From RGIG9041 sp045593905 (GTDB lineage Bacteria > Bacillota > Clostridia > Oscillospirales > QAKW01), in the NCBI GenBank assembly GCA_045593905.1, contig JAZNXL010000069.1, forward strand, positions 1-64,000: DNA of 64,000 nucleotides, written 5' to 3'. Position 1 is the first letter of the stretch; each line of letters begins with the position of its first letter. The notes below the pieces were generated by a model. That model was not told the origin of the DNA. It saw only the letters and a program-made list of their open reading frames with translations, and did not search any database. Positions 40,267 to 48,412 of the stretch are shown here, one piece after another. A program made the position numbers and the translations under genes.

Positions 40267-41619
40267 ATGAGTTTTAAGAACGAGTATTTACAGGGCGTAA
40301 TGGACAAAGTAATCGCCCGCAACCCCGGTGAGCCGGAGTTTCATCAGGCAGTAGAAGAGGTTTTAGTTTCACTTGAGCCTGTTGTTGAAATGCACCCCGA
40401 GTACATTGAGCAGGGCGTTATTGACAGAATTGTTGAGCCCGAAAGACAAATCTTTTTCAGAGTACCGTGGGTTGACGACAACGGCAAGGTACAGGTAAAC
40501 CGCGGCTTTAGAATTCAGTTTAACTCGGCAATCGGTCCTTACAAGGGCGGTCTTAGATTCCACCCGTCAGTAAACCCCTCAATTATGAAGTTTTTGGGCT
40601 TTGAGCAAACATTCAAAAACAGCCTTACAGGTCTTCCTATCGGCGGCGGTAAGGGTGGTTCTGACTTTGACCCCAGAGGCCGTTCAAACGGCGAGATTAT
40701 GAGATTTTGCCAAAGCTTTATGACCGAGCTTTACCGTCACATCGGCTCACACGTTGACGTGCCCGCAGGTGACATTGGCGTTGGTGCAAGAGAAATCGGC
40801 TACCTCTTTGGTCAGTACAAAAGAATTTGCAATAACTACGAAAACGCAGTTTTAACAGGCAAAGGCCTTTCATACGGCGGCAGCCTTATCCGTCCCGAAG
40901 CTACAGGCTTTGGCGCTACATATTTCTGTAACGAAGTGCTTAAAAAATGGGGCGAAGACTTTAGGGGCAAAACCTTTGCAGTATCGGGCTTTGGTAACGT
41001 TGCCTGGGGCGCTGTGCTCAAAATCAACGAGCTTGGCGGTAAGGTACTTACAATTTCAGGTCCCGACGGCTACATATACGACGAAAACGGCGTAACCGCT
41101 GACAAAGCAGCGTATATGCTCGAAATGCGTGCATCAGGTCGCGACAAGGTTCAAGACTACGCTGACAAGTTCGGTGTTAAGTTTGTTGCAGGCAAAAAGC
41201 CTTGGGAAGTTAAGGTTGATGTTGCTATGCCTTGCGCAACACAAAACGAGGTTGGTCTTGAAGACGCTAAAAACATTGTTGCAAACGGCACAAAATTCTA
41301 CATTGAGGTTGCTAACATGCCTACCACAAAAGAGGCTGTTGACTACTTTGTTGCAAACGGCGTTGTTGTTGCTCCTTCAAAGGCAGTTAACGCAGGCGGC
41401 GTTGCAGTTTCAGCTCTTGAAATGTCACAAAACAGTATGCGTCTTTCGTGGACTGCAGAAGAAGTTGACCAAAAGCTTAAAGCTATTATGGTTAACATCT
41501 TTAACGCAGCATACGACACCGCTGAAAAATACGGTCAAAAGGGCAATCTTATTATGGGCGCTAACATTGCAGGCTTTGAAAAGGTTGCAGAGGCAACTCT
41601 CGCTCACGGCATTGTTTAA
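40267..41619 (+). CDS. gdhA: Glutamate dehydrogenase (probably NADP-specific)
   Basis: A 450-aa hexameric-type GDH that aminates 2-oxoglutarate to glutamate with ammonia. Motifs are GPYKGGLRFHPSVN, FEQTFKNSLTGLPIGGGKGG with the catalytic Lys, the Asp in DVPAGDIGVG, the Rossmann FAVSGFGNVAWGA, and the C-terminal NAGGVAVSALEMSQN. Sequence style (long N-terminus, FEQTFKNS) is that of the NADP-dependent bacterial type. The ATG at 40267 follows AAGGAGAAAGAG. The leader has a hairpin GGACA-CT-TGTCC. The last 64 bp before GGC are duplicated at 42943-43006. Confidence 0.96.
   Translation: MSFKNEYLQGVMDKVIARNPGEPEFHQAVEEVLVSLEPVVEMHPEYIEQGVIDRIVEPERQIFFRVPWVDDNGKVQVNRGFRIQFNSAIGPYKGGLRFHPSVNPSIMKFLGFEQTFKNSLTGLPIGGGKGGSDFDPRGRSNGEIMRFCQSFMTELYRHIGSHVDVPAGDIGVGAREIGYLFGQYKRICNNYENAVLTGKGLSYGGSLIRPEATGFGATYFCNEVLKKWGEDFRGKTFAVSGFGNVAWGAVLKINELGGKVLTISGPDGYIYDENGVTADKAAYMLEMRASGRDKVQDYADKFGVKFVAGKKPWEVKVDVAMPCATQNEVGLEDAKNIVANGTKFYIEVANMPTTKEAVDYFVANGVVVAPSKAVNAGGVAVSALEMSQNSMRLSWTAEEVDQKLKAIMVNIFNAAYDTAEKYGQKGNLIMGANIAGFEKVAEATLAHGIV
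41546..41609 (+). repeat. Direct repeat (left): gdhA 3' end
   Basis: 64 bp, identical to 42943-43006. Here it is part of the functional gdhA, followed by GGC ATT GTT TAA (counting the last GG). Confidence 0.95.
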
Positions 41620-41715
41620 TGAAATGCCTTACGGCGTTTCATTTAATGGCAAAAGCCATTTCATTTTGCAAAGCATCATTTCATTTAATCTATACGCCCT
41701 ACGGCATGAAATGTG
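41619..41715. repeat. Micro-palindrome array C2
   Basis: Units ATGAAATGCC-tta-CGGCGTTTCAT, ATGGC-aaaa-GCCAT, GCCcta-CGGC and ATGTG-ctaaca-CACAT, with TTA/TTC/GAA joints. It starts at the gdhA stop codon. Style matches C1 at 35616-35742. Confidence 0.7.
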
Positions 41716-41725
41716 CTAACACACA

Positions 41726-41760
41726 TTAAAAAAACGCACCCTTCGGGGTGCTTTTTTTAT
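41726..41760 (+). terminator. Terminator T, copy 4
   Basis: AAAAAAACGCACCC-TTC-GGGGTGC-TTTTTTT, a variant of the T terminators, 107 bp after gdhA. Confidence 0.8.
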
Positions 41761-41816
41761 TGCAAAAATTATTTATTTATAATATAATTATATTGTAAAA
41801 CAGAGCATACGGTAAC

Positions 41817-42059
41817 ATGGTTGACATAGCCTTGTCAAAAGGTGCATACTGCGCTGTAGGATGGTGTAACGAAGCATTTGATGATGTAATGAATTGCTGG
41901 GTAGGTGATTTTTTTGACAAATGCACGGAGGGTGCAACGGTCGAAAATGCTATAGATTTTGCTGACAGCGCAATTAGTAATAGTTCAAAATATTCTGCCT
42001 ATTATTCTTCGGTAATAAACAGATATTACGGCAGTAGTCCTTATTCCAGCTTGTACTAG
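41817..42059 (+). pseudogene. C-terminal remnant, possibly of a caspase-like peptidase
   Basis: An 80-codon frame (ALSKGAYCAVGWCNEAFD, FFDKCTEGATVENAIDFAD) that reads like the end of a larger protein: the residues before the ATG in frame (AYGN) fit the same fold but a stop lies two codons further up, and no ribosome binding site precedes the ATG. The style recalls the C-terminal part of clostridial caspase-like or C11-type peptidases; this is a weak match from memory. It lies in the island between the two gdhA 3' copies. Confidence 0.45.
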
Positions 42060-42089
42060 GCGGAACCAATTAGAAAGGAGTACTCTGAT

Positions 42090-42935
42090 ATGAATAAAAA
42101 GAAAAGTTTAATTATAATAATTTTTATTTTAGTTATTGCTTTAATATTTAGCATATCCTCATTAGCTATCGTTAACTCAGACATATTTGAAGCAAATATT
42201 TTTAACAATAAAATTCAGCGTACTAATGCAGAAAAAACCAAGGTGTTTTCAATTGATAACGGAGTTGAAAAGCAATTAACTTATAAAGAAACTCAAAATT
42301 ACAGCGCAAGCAATTATGTAGATATTTATGAAGACTCAGAGAAAAATCAATATCGTTATGATAATCAAGAAAATCTTATAGGCTATATAAACAATAACAT
42401 TGATGATAAGCTCGAATCTCAGATAATTGACGACAAAGCTCTTGACAGCAGAATTTCTCAGGACGAAGCTATCAGCATTGCAACTGCCTATGCTCAAAAA
42501 ATGTACCAAAACACTTTTGATGATTTTAACTATTCAAGCTCATTATATGCCGAGCACTCAAATCTTTATAATATACACTTCAACGTCACTGCAGGAAAAG
42601 ATAAACAAATATCCGTAGCTACATGTTATGTCGGTGTGTATTTAAGCGGAAAAGTAGCATCATGCAATATGCCGACGTGGTATGAAAAAAGTAAAATTGA
42701 TTTCAATAAACTTAACAGAATCTCAAAAAGCGACTTAGAAAAATTTGCAGATAATGAAGCAAAAGAAATATATGGAAATGATTTTGTAAATTGTTACGTA
42801 TATGAAGAAGTAGGCGCTTTTTTAACCGCGAAAGACAACAGTTTTGTTGTTGCTGTACCAATAATTGTAACATTAAAAAATATCAACGGTGACAATTATG
42901 ATATGGTAAAAGAACTGTATTATGAATTCACATAA
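42090..42935 (+). CDS. Membrane-anchored exported protein of unknown function
   Basis: A 281-aa protein with a basic start (MNKKKS), one hydrophobic segment at about residues 6-28, and an extracytoplasmic remainder. Residues 120-280 contain phrases such as RISQDEAISIATAYAQ and SDLEKFADNEAKEIYG that resemble the PepSY-like/YcdB-YcdC repeat style, but I cannot confirm a family. An AGAAAGGAG lies 9 nt before the ATG. The gene is much more AT-rich than its neighbours and lies inside the island bounded by the 64-bp direct repeat, so recent acquisition is likely. Confidence 0.7.
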   Translation: MNKKKSLIIIIFILVIALIFSISSLAIVNSDIFEANIFNNKIQRTNAEKTKVFSIDNGVEKQLTYKETQNYSASNYVDIYEDSEKNQYRYDNQENLIGYINNNIDDKLESQIIDDKALDSRISQDEAISIATAYAQKMYQNTFDDFNYSSSLYAEHSNLYNIHFNVTAGKDKQISVATCYVGVYLSGKVASCNMPTWYEKSKIDFNKLNRISKSDLEKFADNEAKEIYGNDFVNCYVYEEVGAFLTAKDNSFVVAVPIIVTLKNINGDNYDMVKELYYEFT

Positions 42936-42942
42936 CAACAGT

Positions 42943-43006
42943 ATCTTATTATGGGCGCTAACATTGCAGGCTTTGAAAAGGTTGCAGAGGCAACTCTCGC
43001 TCACGG
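42943..43006 (+). repeat. Direct repeat (right): duplicated gdhA 3' end
   Basis: 64 bp identical to 41546-41609, then GGA ATA GTT TAA in place of GGC ATT GTT TAA, so the last codons differ only at synonymous positions (Gly-Ile-Val-stop). It has no start codon context and is not translated as a gene. Confidence 0.95.
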
Positions 43007-43018
43007 AATAGTTTAAAA

Positions 43019-43093
43019 ATTAGTAAGTAATATCTAAGAAGTAATAGTGAAAAAGTAATGATGAAACACGGCTTTTGCCGTGTTTCTTTTTAT
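43019..43093 (+). repeat. Two-hairpin repeat A, copy 4 (half element)
   Basis: Left arm AGAAGTAATAGTGAAAAAGTA plus hairpin 1 (GAAACACGGC/GCCGTGTTTC, several compensatory changes). Hairpin 2 and the right arm are missing. It follows the duplicated gdhA end. Confidence 0.72.
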
Positions 43094-43160
43094 TTTTTAT
43101 TGAAAAATCTATTAATATATACTATAATTTAATTTTCAAAATAATTATAGAGGTAAAAAT

Positions 43161-43859
43161 ATGACTAACGAGTTATTACTTATATTAAGCATAGTTGTAA
43201 TATACGGCTCGGTGCTATTGTTTTATAAGCTGTTTAAAACGGCAGGGCTTTATTGCTGGATGGCGTTTGCCACCGTTGTTGCCAACATTGAGGTGGTAAT
43301 TCTGGTAAACGCGTTTGGCATTGAGCAAACACTCGGCAACGTGCTTTTTGCATCTACCTTTGTTGTAACCGACATACTGTCGGAGACCGAGGGTAAAAAA
43401 CAATCGACAAAGGCGGTATGGCTTGGCTTTTCAATATCGGCGGTGTTTATTGTGCTTTCGCAGATGTGGACTTGGTTTATCCCCTCACAAAACGACTTTG
43501 CGCACGGCGCTATTGTTACAATATTTAAAAACACACCTCGGCTTATGGCGTCGTCGCTTTTGGTGTTTGCAATATCGCAGCTTTTCGACGTGTTTTTATA
43601 CCACGCGATATGGAAAAAAACCACCGAGGCAACGGGCGACAGCAAAAAGCTTTTATGGGTAAGAAACAACGTTGCCACAATGCTGTCGCAGCTTTTAAAC
43701 GCGGTTTGCTACAACCTTTTGGCGTTTGGCGGCATTTATAGCAGTAAAACGCTGTTTAGCATAATTTTAGCAAGCTTTTTAATATCAATTGTAACAAGCA
43801 TTTGCGACACACCTGTAGTATACATTGCAAGAAGGATACATCAAAATGAAAATAAATAA
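43161..43859 (+). CDS. Queuosine precursor transporter (YhhQ/VUT family)
   Basis: A 232-aa membrane protein with six or seven spans. The family signature is ANIEVVILVNAFG near the N-terminus, then FASTFVVTDILSETEGKK, FDVFLYHAIWKKT and RNNVATMLSQLLNAVCYNL. Members import queuine or preQ precursors for tRNA modification. An AGAGG lies 7 nt before the ATG. No preQ1 riboswitch is seen upstream. Its 3' end overlaps the HAD gene by 14 bp. Confidence 0.92.
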   Translation: MTNELLLILSIVVIYGSVLLFYKLFKTAGLYCWMAFATVVANIEVVILVNAFGIEQTLGNVLFASTFVVTDILSETEGKKQSTKAVWLGFSISAVFIVLSQMWTWFIPSQNDFAHGAIVTIFKNTPRLMASSLLVFAISQLFDVFLYHAIWKKTTEATGDSKKLLWVRNNVATMLSQLLNAVCYNLLAFGGIYSSKTLFSIILASFLISIVTSICDTPVVYIARRIHQNENK

Positions 43860-44493
43860 CGTTTTATTTGACCTTGACGGTACGCTGACCGACCCAAAGG
43901 TAGGAATTACAAAATCGGCGGCATACGCGCTTTCAAGGTTCGGGATACAAAAAGACCCCGACGAGCTTTTGCATTTTATCGGTCCGCCGCTTGCGGTATC
44001 GTTTAAAAACTGCTACGGCTTTAACGATGCCGAGTGCGACGAGGCTATAAAATATTACCGCGAGTATTTTAGTGTTACAGGCAAGTTTGAAAACCAGCTT
44101 TACCCCTACACCTTTAAAATGCTTGACCACCTTAAAGCGAGCGGTAAAAAGCTATACATTGCTACCTCAAAGCCGGAGCTTTTTGCAATAGAAATTGCAA
44201 AGCATTTTGGCTTTTTTGACTACTTTGAAAAAATACACGGCATAGCAATGGGCGAAGAGCGTATTGAAAAAGACGTTGTTATAAAACGGCTTTTAAACGA
44301 GCATAAAATCGCGCCCTGCGATGCGATTATGGTGGGCGACAGGTGCTTTGATATTTACGGCGCACACAAATGCGGTGTAAAGGCGGTCGGCGTGTTGTTC
44401 GGCTACGGCGACAGGAGGGAGCATACCGATGCAGATGCCGACTTTATTGTTAATACCAACCGCGACCTGTTTGAGTTTATGAAAGGAATATAA
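43846..44493 (+). CDS. HAD-superfamily phosphatase (Gph/PpaX-like)
   Basis: A 215-aa hydrolase. Motif I is NVLFDLDGTLTDP, the cap follows (GITKSAAYALSRFGI), motif II is YIATSKPELF, motif III and IV are near IEKDVVIKRLL and IMVGDRCFDIYGAHKCG. It resembles phosphoglycolate phosphatase/PpaX types. I choose the ATG at 43846 with AAGGAT about 9 nt upstream. It is coupled to the transporter before it and tex after it (3-bp gap). Confidence 0.9.
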   Translation: MKINNVLFDLDGTLTDPKVGITKSAAYALSRFGIQKDPDELLHFIGPPLAVSFKNCYGFNDAECDEAIKYYREYFSVTGKFENQLYPYTFKMLDHLKASGKKLYIATSKPELFAIEIAKHFGFFDYFEKIHGIAMGEERIEKDVVIKRLLNEHKIAPCDAIMVGDRCFDIYGAHKCGVKAVGVLFGYGDRREHTDADADFIVNTNRDLFEFMKGI

Positions 44494-44495
44494 AA

Positions 44496-46658
44496 ATGGA
44501 TATTTTAGCACAGCTTACAAAAGAATTCGGTTTAAAACCAACCCACCTTGAAAACACTATAAAGCTTATTGACGAGGGTAACACTATCCCGTTTATTGCG
44601 CGATACCGCAAAGAGCTTACAGGCGCGCTCGACGACCAGGTGCTTCGCGCCCTTAACGAAAGGCTCGAGTATCTTCGCAACCTCGAGGCACAGCGCGAAA
44701 AGGTGTTTAACACAATCACCGAGCAGGGCGCAATGACCGACGAAATTGCAAAGGCACTTGAGGGCGCCATGACCCTTACCGAGATTGACGATATTTACCG
44801 TCCCTTCAGACCAAAGCGCAAAACCCGTGCTTCTGTTGCAAAAGAAAAGGGACTTTTACCGCTTGCAAACTTAATTTACGAGCAAGCTAACAATGCAGAT
44901 GTTGCCGAGCTTGCAAAGGAGTACATTGATGCCGAAAAAGGCGTTGAAACAGTTGAGGACGCGCTCGCAGGTGCGCAGGATATTATTGCCGAGCTTATTT
45001 CTGACGATGCGGCAGTGCGCAAAGGGCTTCGTGTTGTTTGCACAGCTCACGGAACACTCAAAACCGAGGCAAACGCCGACGAGCTTGGTGTTTACGAAAT
45101 GTACGGCGAGTACGCCGAGCCTATAAAGACTGTACCCGGTCACCGCACCCTTGCAATCAACCGCGGCGAAAACGAAAAGGTGCTTAAAGTCAGCATTGAT
45201 TTTGAGCGCGACAGGGCTATGGATATTGTATGCCGTAACCACGTAAAAGGCGAGGGCGAAATGACAAACATTGTCCGCGCCGCCGCCGAGGACGCATACG
45301 ACAGACTTATATTCCCCTCAATCGAGCGCGAAATACGTAACGAGCTTACCGAAAGGGCCGAGGTTGGCGCGATTAAGCTGTTTTCTGATAACCTGCGCCA
45401 GCTTTTAATGCAGCCGCCTGTTAAGGGGAACGTAACGCTCGGTCTTGACCCGGGCTATAGAACAGGCTGCAAGGTTGCGGTTATTGACGGCACAGGCAAG
45501 GTGCTTGACACAGGCGTTATTTACCCTGTTCCGCCCCACAGTAAAATTGACGAGGCAAAGCAAATTGTTAAAAAGCTTGTTATTAAGCACGGCGTTAAAA
45601 TGTTCGCAATCGGCAACGGCACCGCCTCGCACGAGACAGAGGTTTTTGCCGCTGATGTAATACGCGAGCTAAATATGGGCATAACATATATGGTAGTAAG
45701 TGAAGCGGGTGCTTCGGTTTACTCGGCATCAAAGCTTGGCGCCGAGGAGTTTCCGCAGTTTGACGTTTCACTCCGTTCGGCAGTATCAATAGCAAGACGG
45801 CTTCAGGACCCGCTCTCTGAGCTTGTTAAAATTGACCCCAAGGCTATCGGCGTTGGTCAGTATCAGCACGATATGCCCGAAAAACAGTTATCGACAGCGC
45901 TTGGCGGTGTTGTAGAGGGTTGTGTAAACTCGGTCGGTGTTGACCTTAACACCGCGTCGGTATCACTTTTATCGCACGTTGCGGGTATTGGCCCTGCGCT
46001 TGCAAAAAATATTGTTGATTACCGCGCCGAAAACGGCATATTCACATCGCGCGCACAGCTTAAAAAGGTTGCAAAGCTGGGACCCAAGGCTTTTGAGCAA
46101 TGCGCAGGCTTTTTGCGTGTGCCCGAGAGCAAAAATATGCTCGATAACACCGCAGTCCACCCCGAAAGCTACGACGTTGCAAAGGCTATACTCGACAAGT
46201 TCGGCTACAAAAAAGGCGACTCGCTTTTAGACCTTAACCAAAAGGTTGACGAGGTTGGCATAACCGCGCTTGCAACCGAGCTCGGCATTGGCGAGGTCAC
46301 CTTAAAGGACATTGTTACAGAGCTTGTAAAACCAAACCGCGACCCGCGTGACGAGTTACCAAAACCCCTGCTTCGTACCGACGTTATGAGTATGGAAGAT
46401 TTAAAGGCGGGTATGGAGCTTACAGGCACTGTACGAAACGTTATTGACTTTGGTGCGTTTATTGACGTTGGTGTGCATCAGGACGGACTTGTTCATATTT
46501 CAAAAATAACCAAAAAATACATTAAACACCCTGCCGAAGTATTAAAAGTAGGCGATATTGTAAAGGTATGGGTGGTTGACGTTAACGTAGACAAAAAACG
46601 AATATCGCTTACAATGATTGACCCTAGGTTAAAAGGCCAAAGCCAAACCAGCCTCTAA
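44496..46658 (+). CDS. tex: Tex family RNA-binding transcription accessory protein
   Basis: A 720-aa conserved RNA-binding protein. In order: N-terminal helical domain (LTKEFGLKPTHLENTI, IPFIARYRKELTGALDD), the YqgF-like core (VTLGLDPGYRTGCKVAVIDG), helix-hairpin-helix modules (HVAGIGPALAKNIVDYR; AKLGPKAFEQCAGFLR) and a C-terminal S1 domain (MELTGTVRNVIDFGAFIDVG). The last ten residues (RLKGQSQTSL) and the stop are encoded by the terminal repeat of MITE-like element B2, which begins at 46626, so the native C-terminus has been replaced. The domain content is otherwise intact and the protein should be functional. Confidence 0.97.
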   Translation: MDILAQLTKEFGLKPTHLENTIKLIDEGNTIPFIARYRKELTGALDDQVLRALNERLEYLRNLEAQREKVFNTITEQGAMTDEIAKALEGAMTLTEIDDIYRPFRPKRKTRASVAKEKGLLPLANLIYEQANNADVAELAKEYIDAEKGVETVEDALAGAQDIIAELISDDAAVRKGLRVVCTAHGTLKTEANADELGVYEMYGEYAEPIKTVPGHRTLAINRGENEKVLKVSIDFERDRAMDIVCRNHVKGEGEMTNIVRAAAEDAYDRLIFPSIEREIRNELTERAEVGAIKLFSDNLRQLLMQPPVKGNVTLGLDPGYRTGCKVAVIDGTGKVLDTGVIYPVPPHSKIDEAKQIVKKLVIKHGVKMFAIGNGTASHETEVFAADVIRELNMGITYMVVSEAGASVYSASKLGAEEFPQFDVSLRSAVSIARRLQDPLSELVKIDPKAIGVGQYQHDMPEKQLSTALGGVVEGCVNSVGVDLNTASVSLLSHVAGIGPALAKNIVDYRAENGIFTSRAQLKKVAKLGPKAFEQCAGFLRVPESKNMLDNTAVHPESYDVAKAILDKFGYKKGDSLLDLNQKVDEVGITALATELGIGEVTLKDIVTELVKPNRDPRDELPKPLLRTDVMSMEDLKAGMELTGTVRNVIDFGAFIDVGVHQDGLVHISKITKKYIKHPAEVLKVGDIVKVWVVDVNVDKKRISLTMIDPRLKGQSQTSL

Positions 46659-46902
46659 CCTAGCATATTTCGGCGCTTTTTAACCTATTCATTCTTGGAA
46701 GGCGACAGCCTGCCTGCGCCTGAATAAATCAAAAATCCCTCGAAATCTGCTAGGTTAGAGGTCAAAGATTTTAAAAAGTGCGGATTTTTGATTTTACAAG
46801 GCACAAAGCGCAGCCAATACTTTGTGTATTGGCGAGTATTTTAACAAAGTAAAAGTGAAAATCCGCCTTTTTAAAACAGGTTCGGATTTGTCCTTTTAAC
46901 CT
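46626..46902 (+). mobile_element. MITE-like repeat B, copy 2
   Basis: A 277-bp element with ends AGGTTAAAAGG and CCTTTTAACCT and flanking TA on both sides. It is the inverted copy of 1969-2242. The internal stem (arms 46652-46672 and 46741-46761, 20 of 21 positions complementary) differs in sequence from copy 1 yet stays paired. The left end lies inside tex and gives it its stop codon; the right end is 14 bp before the pyk start and beside its AAAAAGGA ribosome binding site. Confidence 0.85.
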
Positions 46903-46916
46903 AAAAAGGATAGAAA

Positions 46917-48329
46917 ATGAGAAAAACTAAAATAATTTGCACAATGGGACCTGCCTGTCAGACCGAAGATACGCTTACTAATATGGCAAAAAACGGTATG
47001 AACGTGGCGCGGCTCAACTTTTCGCACGGCGACTACGCCGAGCATCAATCTAACATAAACCTTATAAAGTCGGTTAGAAAAAAACTCTCAATGCCTATTG
47101 CGATTATGCTCGATACCAAAGGCCCCGAGTACCGTATAAAAACCTTTAAAGACGGCAGCGCTTTACTAAATACAGGCGACAGCTTTACCTTTACCACCCG
47201 CGACACCGAGGGCGATAGCACCATCGTGTCGGTAAACTACAAGGGTCTTCCAAAAGACCTTGATATTGGTGACAGGGTGCTTGTAAACAACGGGCTTTTA
47301 GAGTTTGAGGTTGAGCGCCTTACCGACACCGACGCGATATGCAAGATTTTAACAGGCGGTGTTATTTCAAACCGCAAGAGTATGAGCTTTCCCGGTAAGG
47401 TTTTAAAGCAAAAGTATTTGAGCGACACCGACAAGAGCGATATTGAGTTTGGCATAAAAAACGATATTGATTTTATTGCCTGCTCGTTTGTATCGTCAAG
47501 GCAAGACCTTTTAGATGTTAAAGAGTATTTAAAAACGCTCGGCAGCCCCGAGGTTGACATTATTGCAAAAATCGAAAACCGCTCGGGCGTTGACAACATT
47601 GAAGAAATTTGCAAAGAGTGTGACGGAATAATGGTAGCGCGCGGCGACCTCGGTGTAGAGATACCGTTTGAAGAGGTACCTGTTATTCAAAAAAAGCTTA
47701 TAACAAAGTGCAGACTGCTTGGAAAACGCGTTATTACCGCAACCGAAATGCTCGAGTCAATGATACAAAACCCGCGCCCCACCCGTGCCGAGATTTCTGA
47801 CGTTGCAAACGCGGTTTACGACGGCACCAGCGCGCTTATGCTATCGGGCGAGACGGCGGCGGGCAAGCACCCTGCCGAGTCGGTTGAAACAATGGCAAAG
47901 ATTGCGCTTATGACCGAGAGCAATATTAACTACCGCAAGCGGTTTTTAAGCTCTGAGTTTAAAATAAAAAACACGCTCGATGCAATATCTCACGCAACCT
48001 GCGGTATGGCTATTGACATTGGCGCAAAAGCTATTGCGGTATGCACTCTTTCGGGCAAGACGGCGCGTATGGTTTCGCGCTTCAGGTCGCCTGTAAACAT
48101 TATAGGTCTTACCACAAACAAAAAAACCTGGCGCAAGCTTTCGCTTTCGTGGGGCGTTACCCCAAGGCTTTGCGACAGGGTTGACTCTACCGACGTACTG
48201 TTTTACAACGCACGCGCTATTGCAAAGTCAACCTTCAACCTGCAAAAAGACGACAAAATCGTAATAACAGGCGGTGTTACCAACGGTAATACGGGTAATA
48301 CAAATTTAATTAAAATAGATAGTATTTAA
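46917..48329 (+). CDS. pyk: Pyruvate kinase
   Basis: A 470-aa glycolytic enzyme making pyruvate and ATP from phosphoenolpyruvate. Motifs are RKTKIICTMGPACQTEDTL, NVARLNFSHGDYAEH, MLDTKGPEYRI, the active-site Lys in IAKIENRSGVDNIEEI, GIMVARGDLGVEIPFE and ITATEMLESMIQNPRPTRAE. It lacks the extra C-terminal PEP-utiliser-like domain found in many Bacillus and Clostridium pyruvate kinases. AAAAAGGA lies 6 nt before the ATG, just outside the MITE-like element, so the promoter is either within that element or upstream of tex. Confidence 0.97.
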   Translation: MRKTKIICTMGPACQTEDTLTNMAKNGMNVARLNFSHGDYAEHQSNINLIKSVRKKLSMPIAIMLDTKGPEYRIKTFKDGSALLNTGDSFTFTTRDTEGDSTIVSVNYKGLPKDLDIGDRVLVNNGLLEFEVERLTDTDAICKILTGGVISNRKSMSFPGKVLKQKYLSDTDKSDIEFGIKNDIDFIACSFVSSRQDLLDVKEYLKTLGSPEVDIIAKIENRSGVDNIEEICKECDGIMVARGDLGVEIPFEEVPVIQKKLITKCRLLGKRVITATEMLESMIQNPRPTRAEISDVANAVYDGTSALMLSGETAAGKHPAESVETMAKIALMTESNINYRKRFLSSEFKIKNTLDAISHATCGMAIDIGAKAIAVCTLSGKTARMVSRFRSPVNIIGLTTNKKTWRKLSLSWGVTPRLCDRVDSTDVLFYNARAIAKSTFNLQKDDKIVITGGVTNGNTGNTNLIKIDSI

Positions 48330-48332
48330 CTA

Positions 48333-48361
48333 TTGACATATTAATATAAGAGATGTATAAT
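48333..48361 (+). promoter_or_regulatory. argC promoter
   Basis: TTGACA (48333-48338), 17-bp spacer, TATAAT (48356-48361). The -10 lies inside the left arm of the palindrome at 48351-48390. Confidence 0.85.
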
Positions 48362-48390
48362 ATTCATATTGTTTTGAATATTATACATCT
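48351..48390. promoter_or_regulatory. Perfect 16-bp inverted repeat over the argC -10: probable ArgR operator and pyk terminator
   Basis: AGATGTATAATATTCA and its exact inverse, separated by 8 bp. Each arm (TGTATAATATTCA) resembles ArgR/AhrC boxes. The right arm is followed by six Ts, so in RNA from pyk it also forms a terminator. Transcripts starting near 48368 contain only the right arm, so the palindrome acts as DNA for argC. Confidence 0.65.
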
Positions 48391-48412
48391 TTTTTAAGGA
48401 GAAAATGAATAT

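Noticed and set aside
42936..43018. Second gdhA gene
   Set aside because: Only the last 24 codons or so are duplicated; there is no upstream homology, start codon or ribosome binding site.
43093..43160. preQ1 riboswitch ahead of the queuosine precursor transporter
   Set aside because: The 68-bp leader is almost all A and T and lacks the C-rich loop and A-rich tail of preQ1 aptamers.
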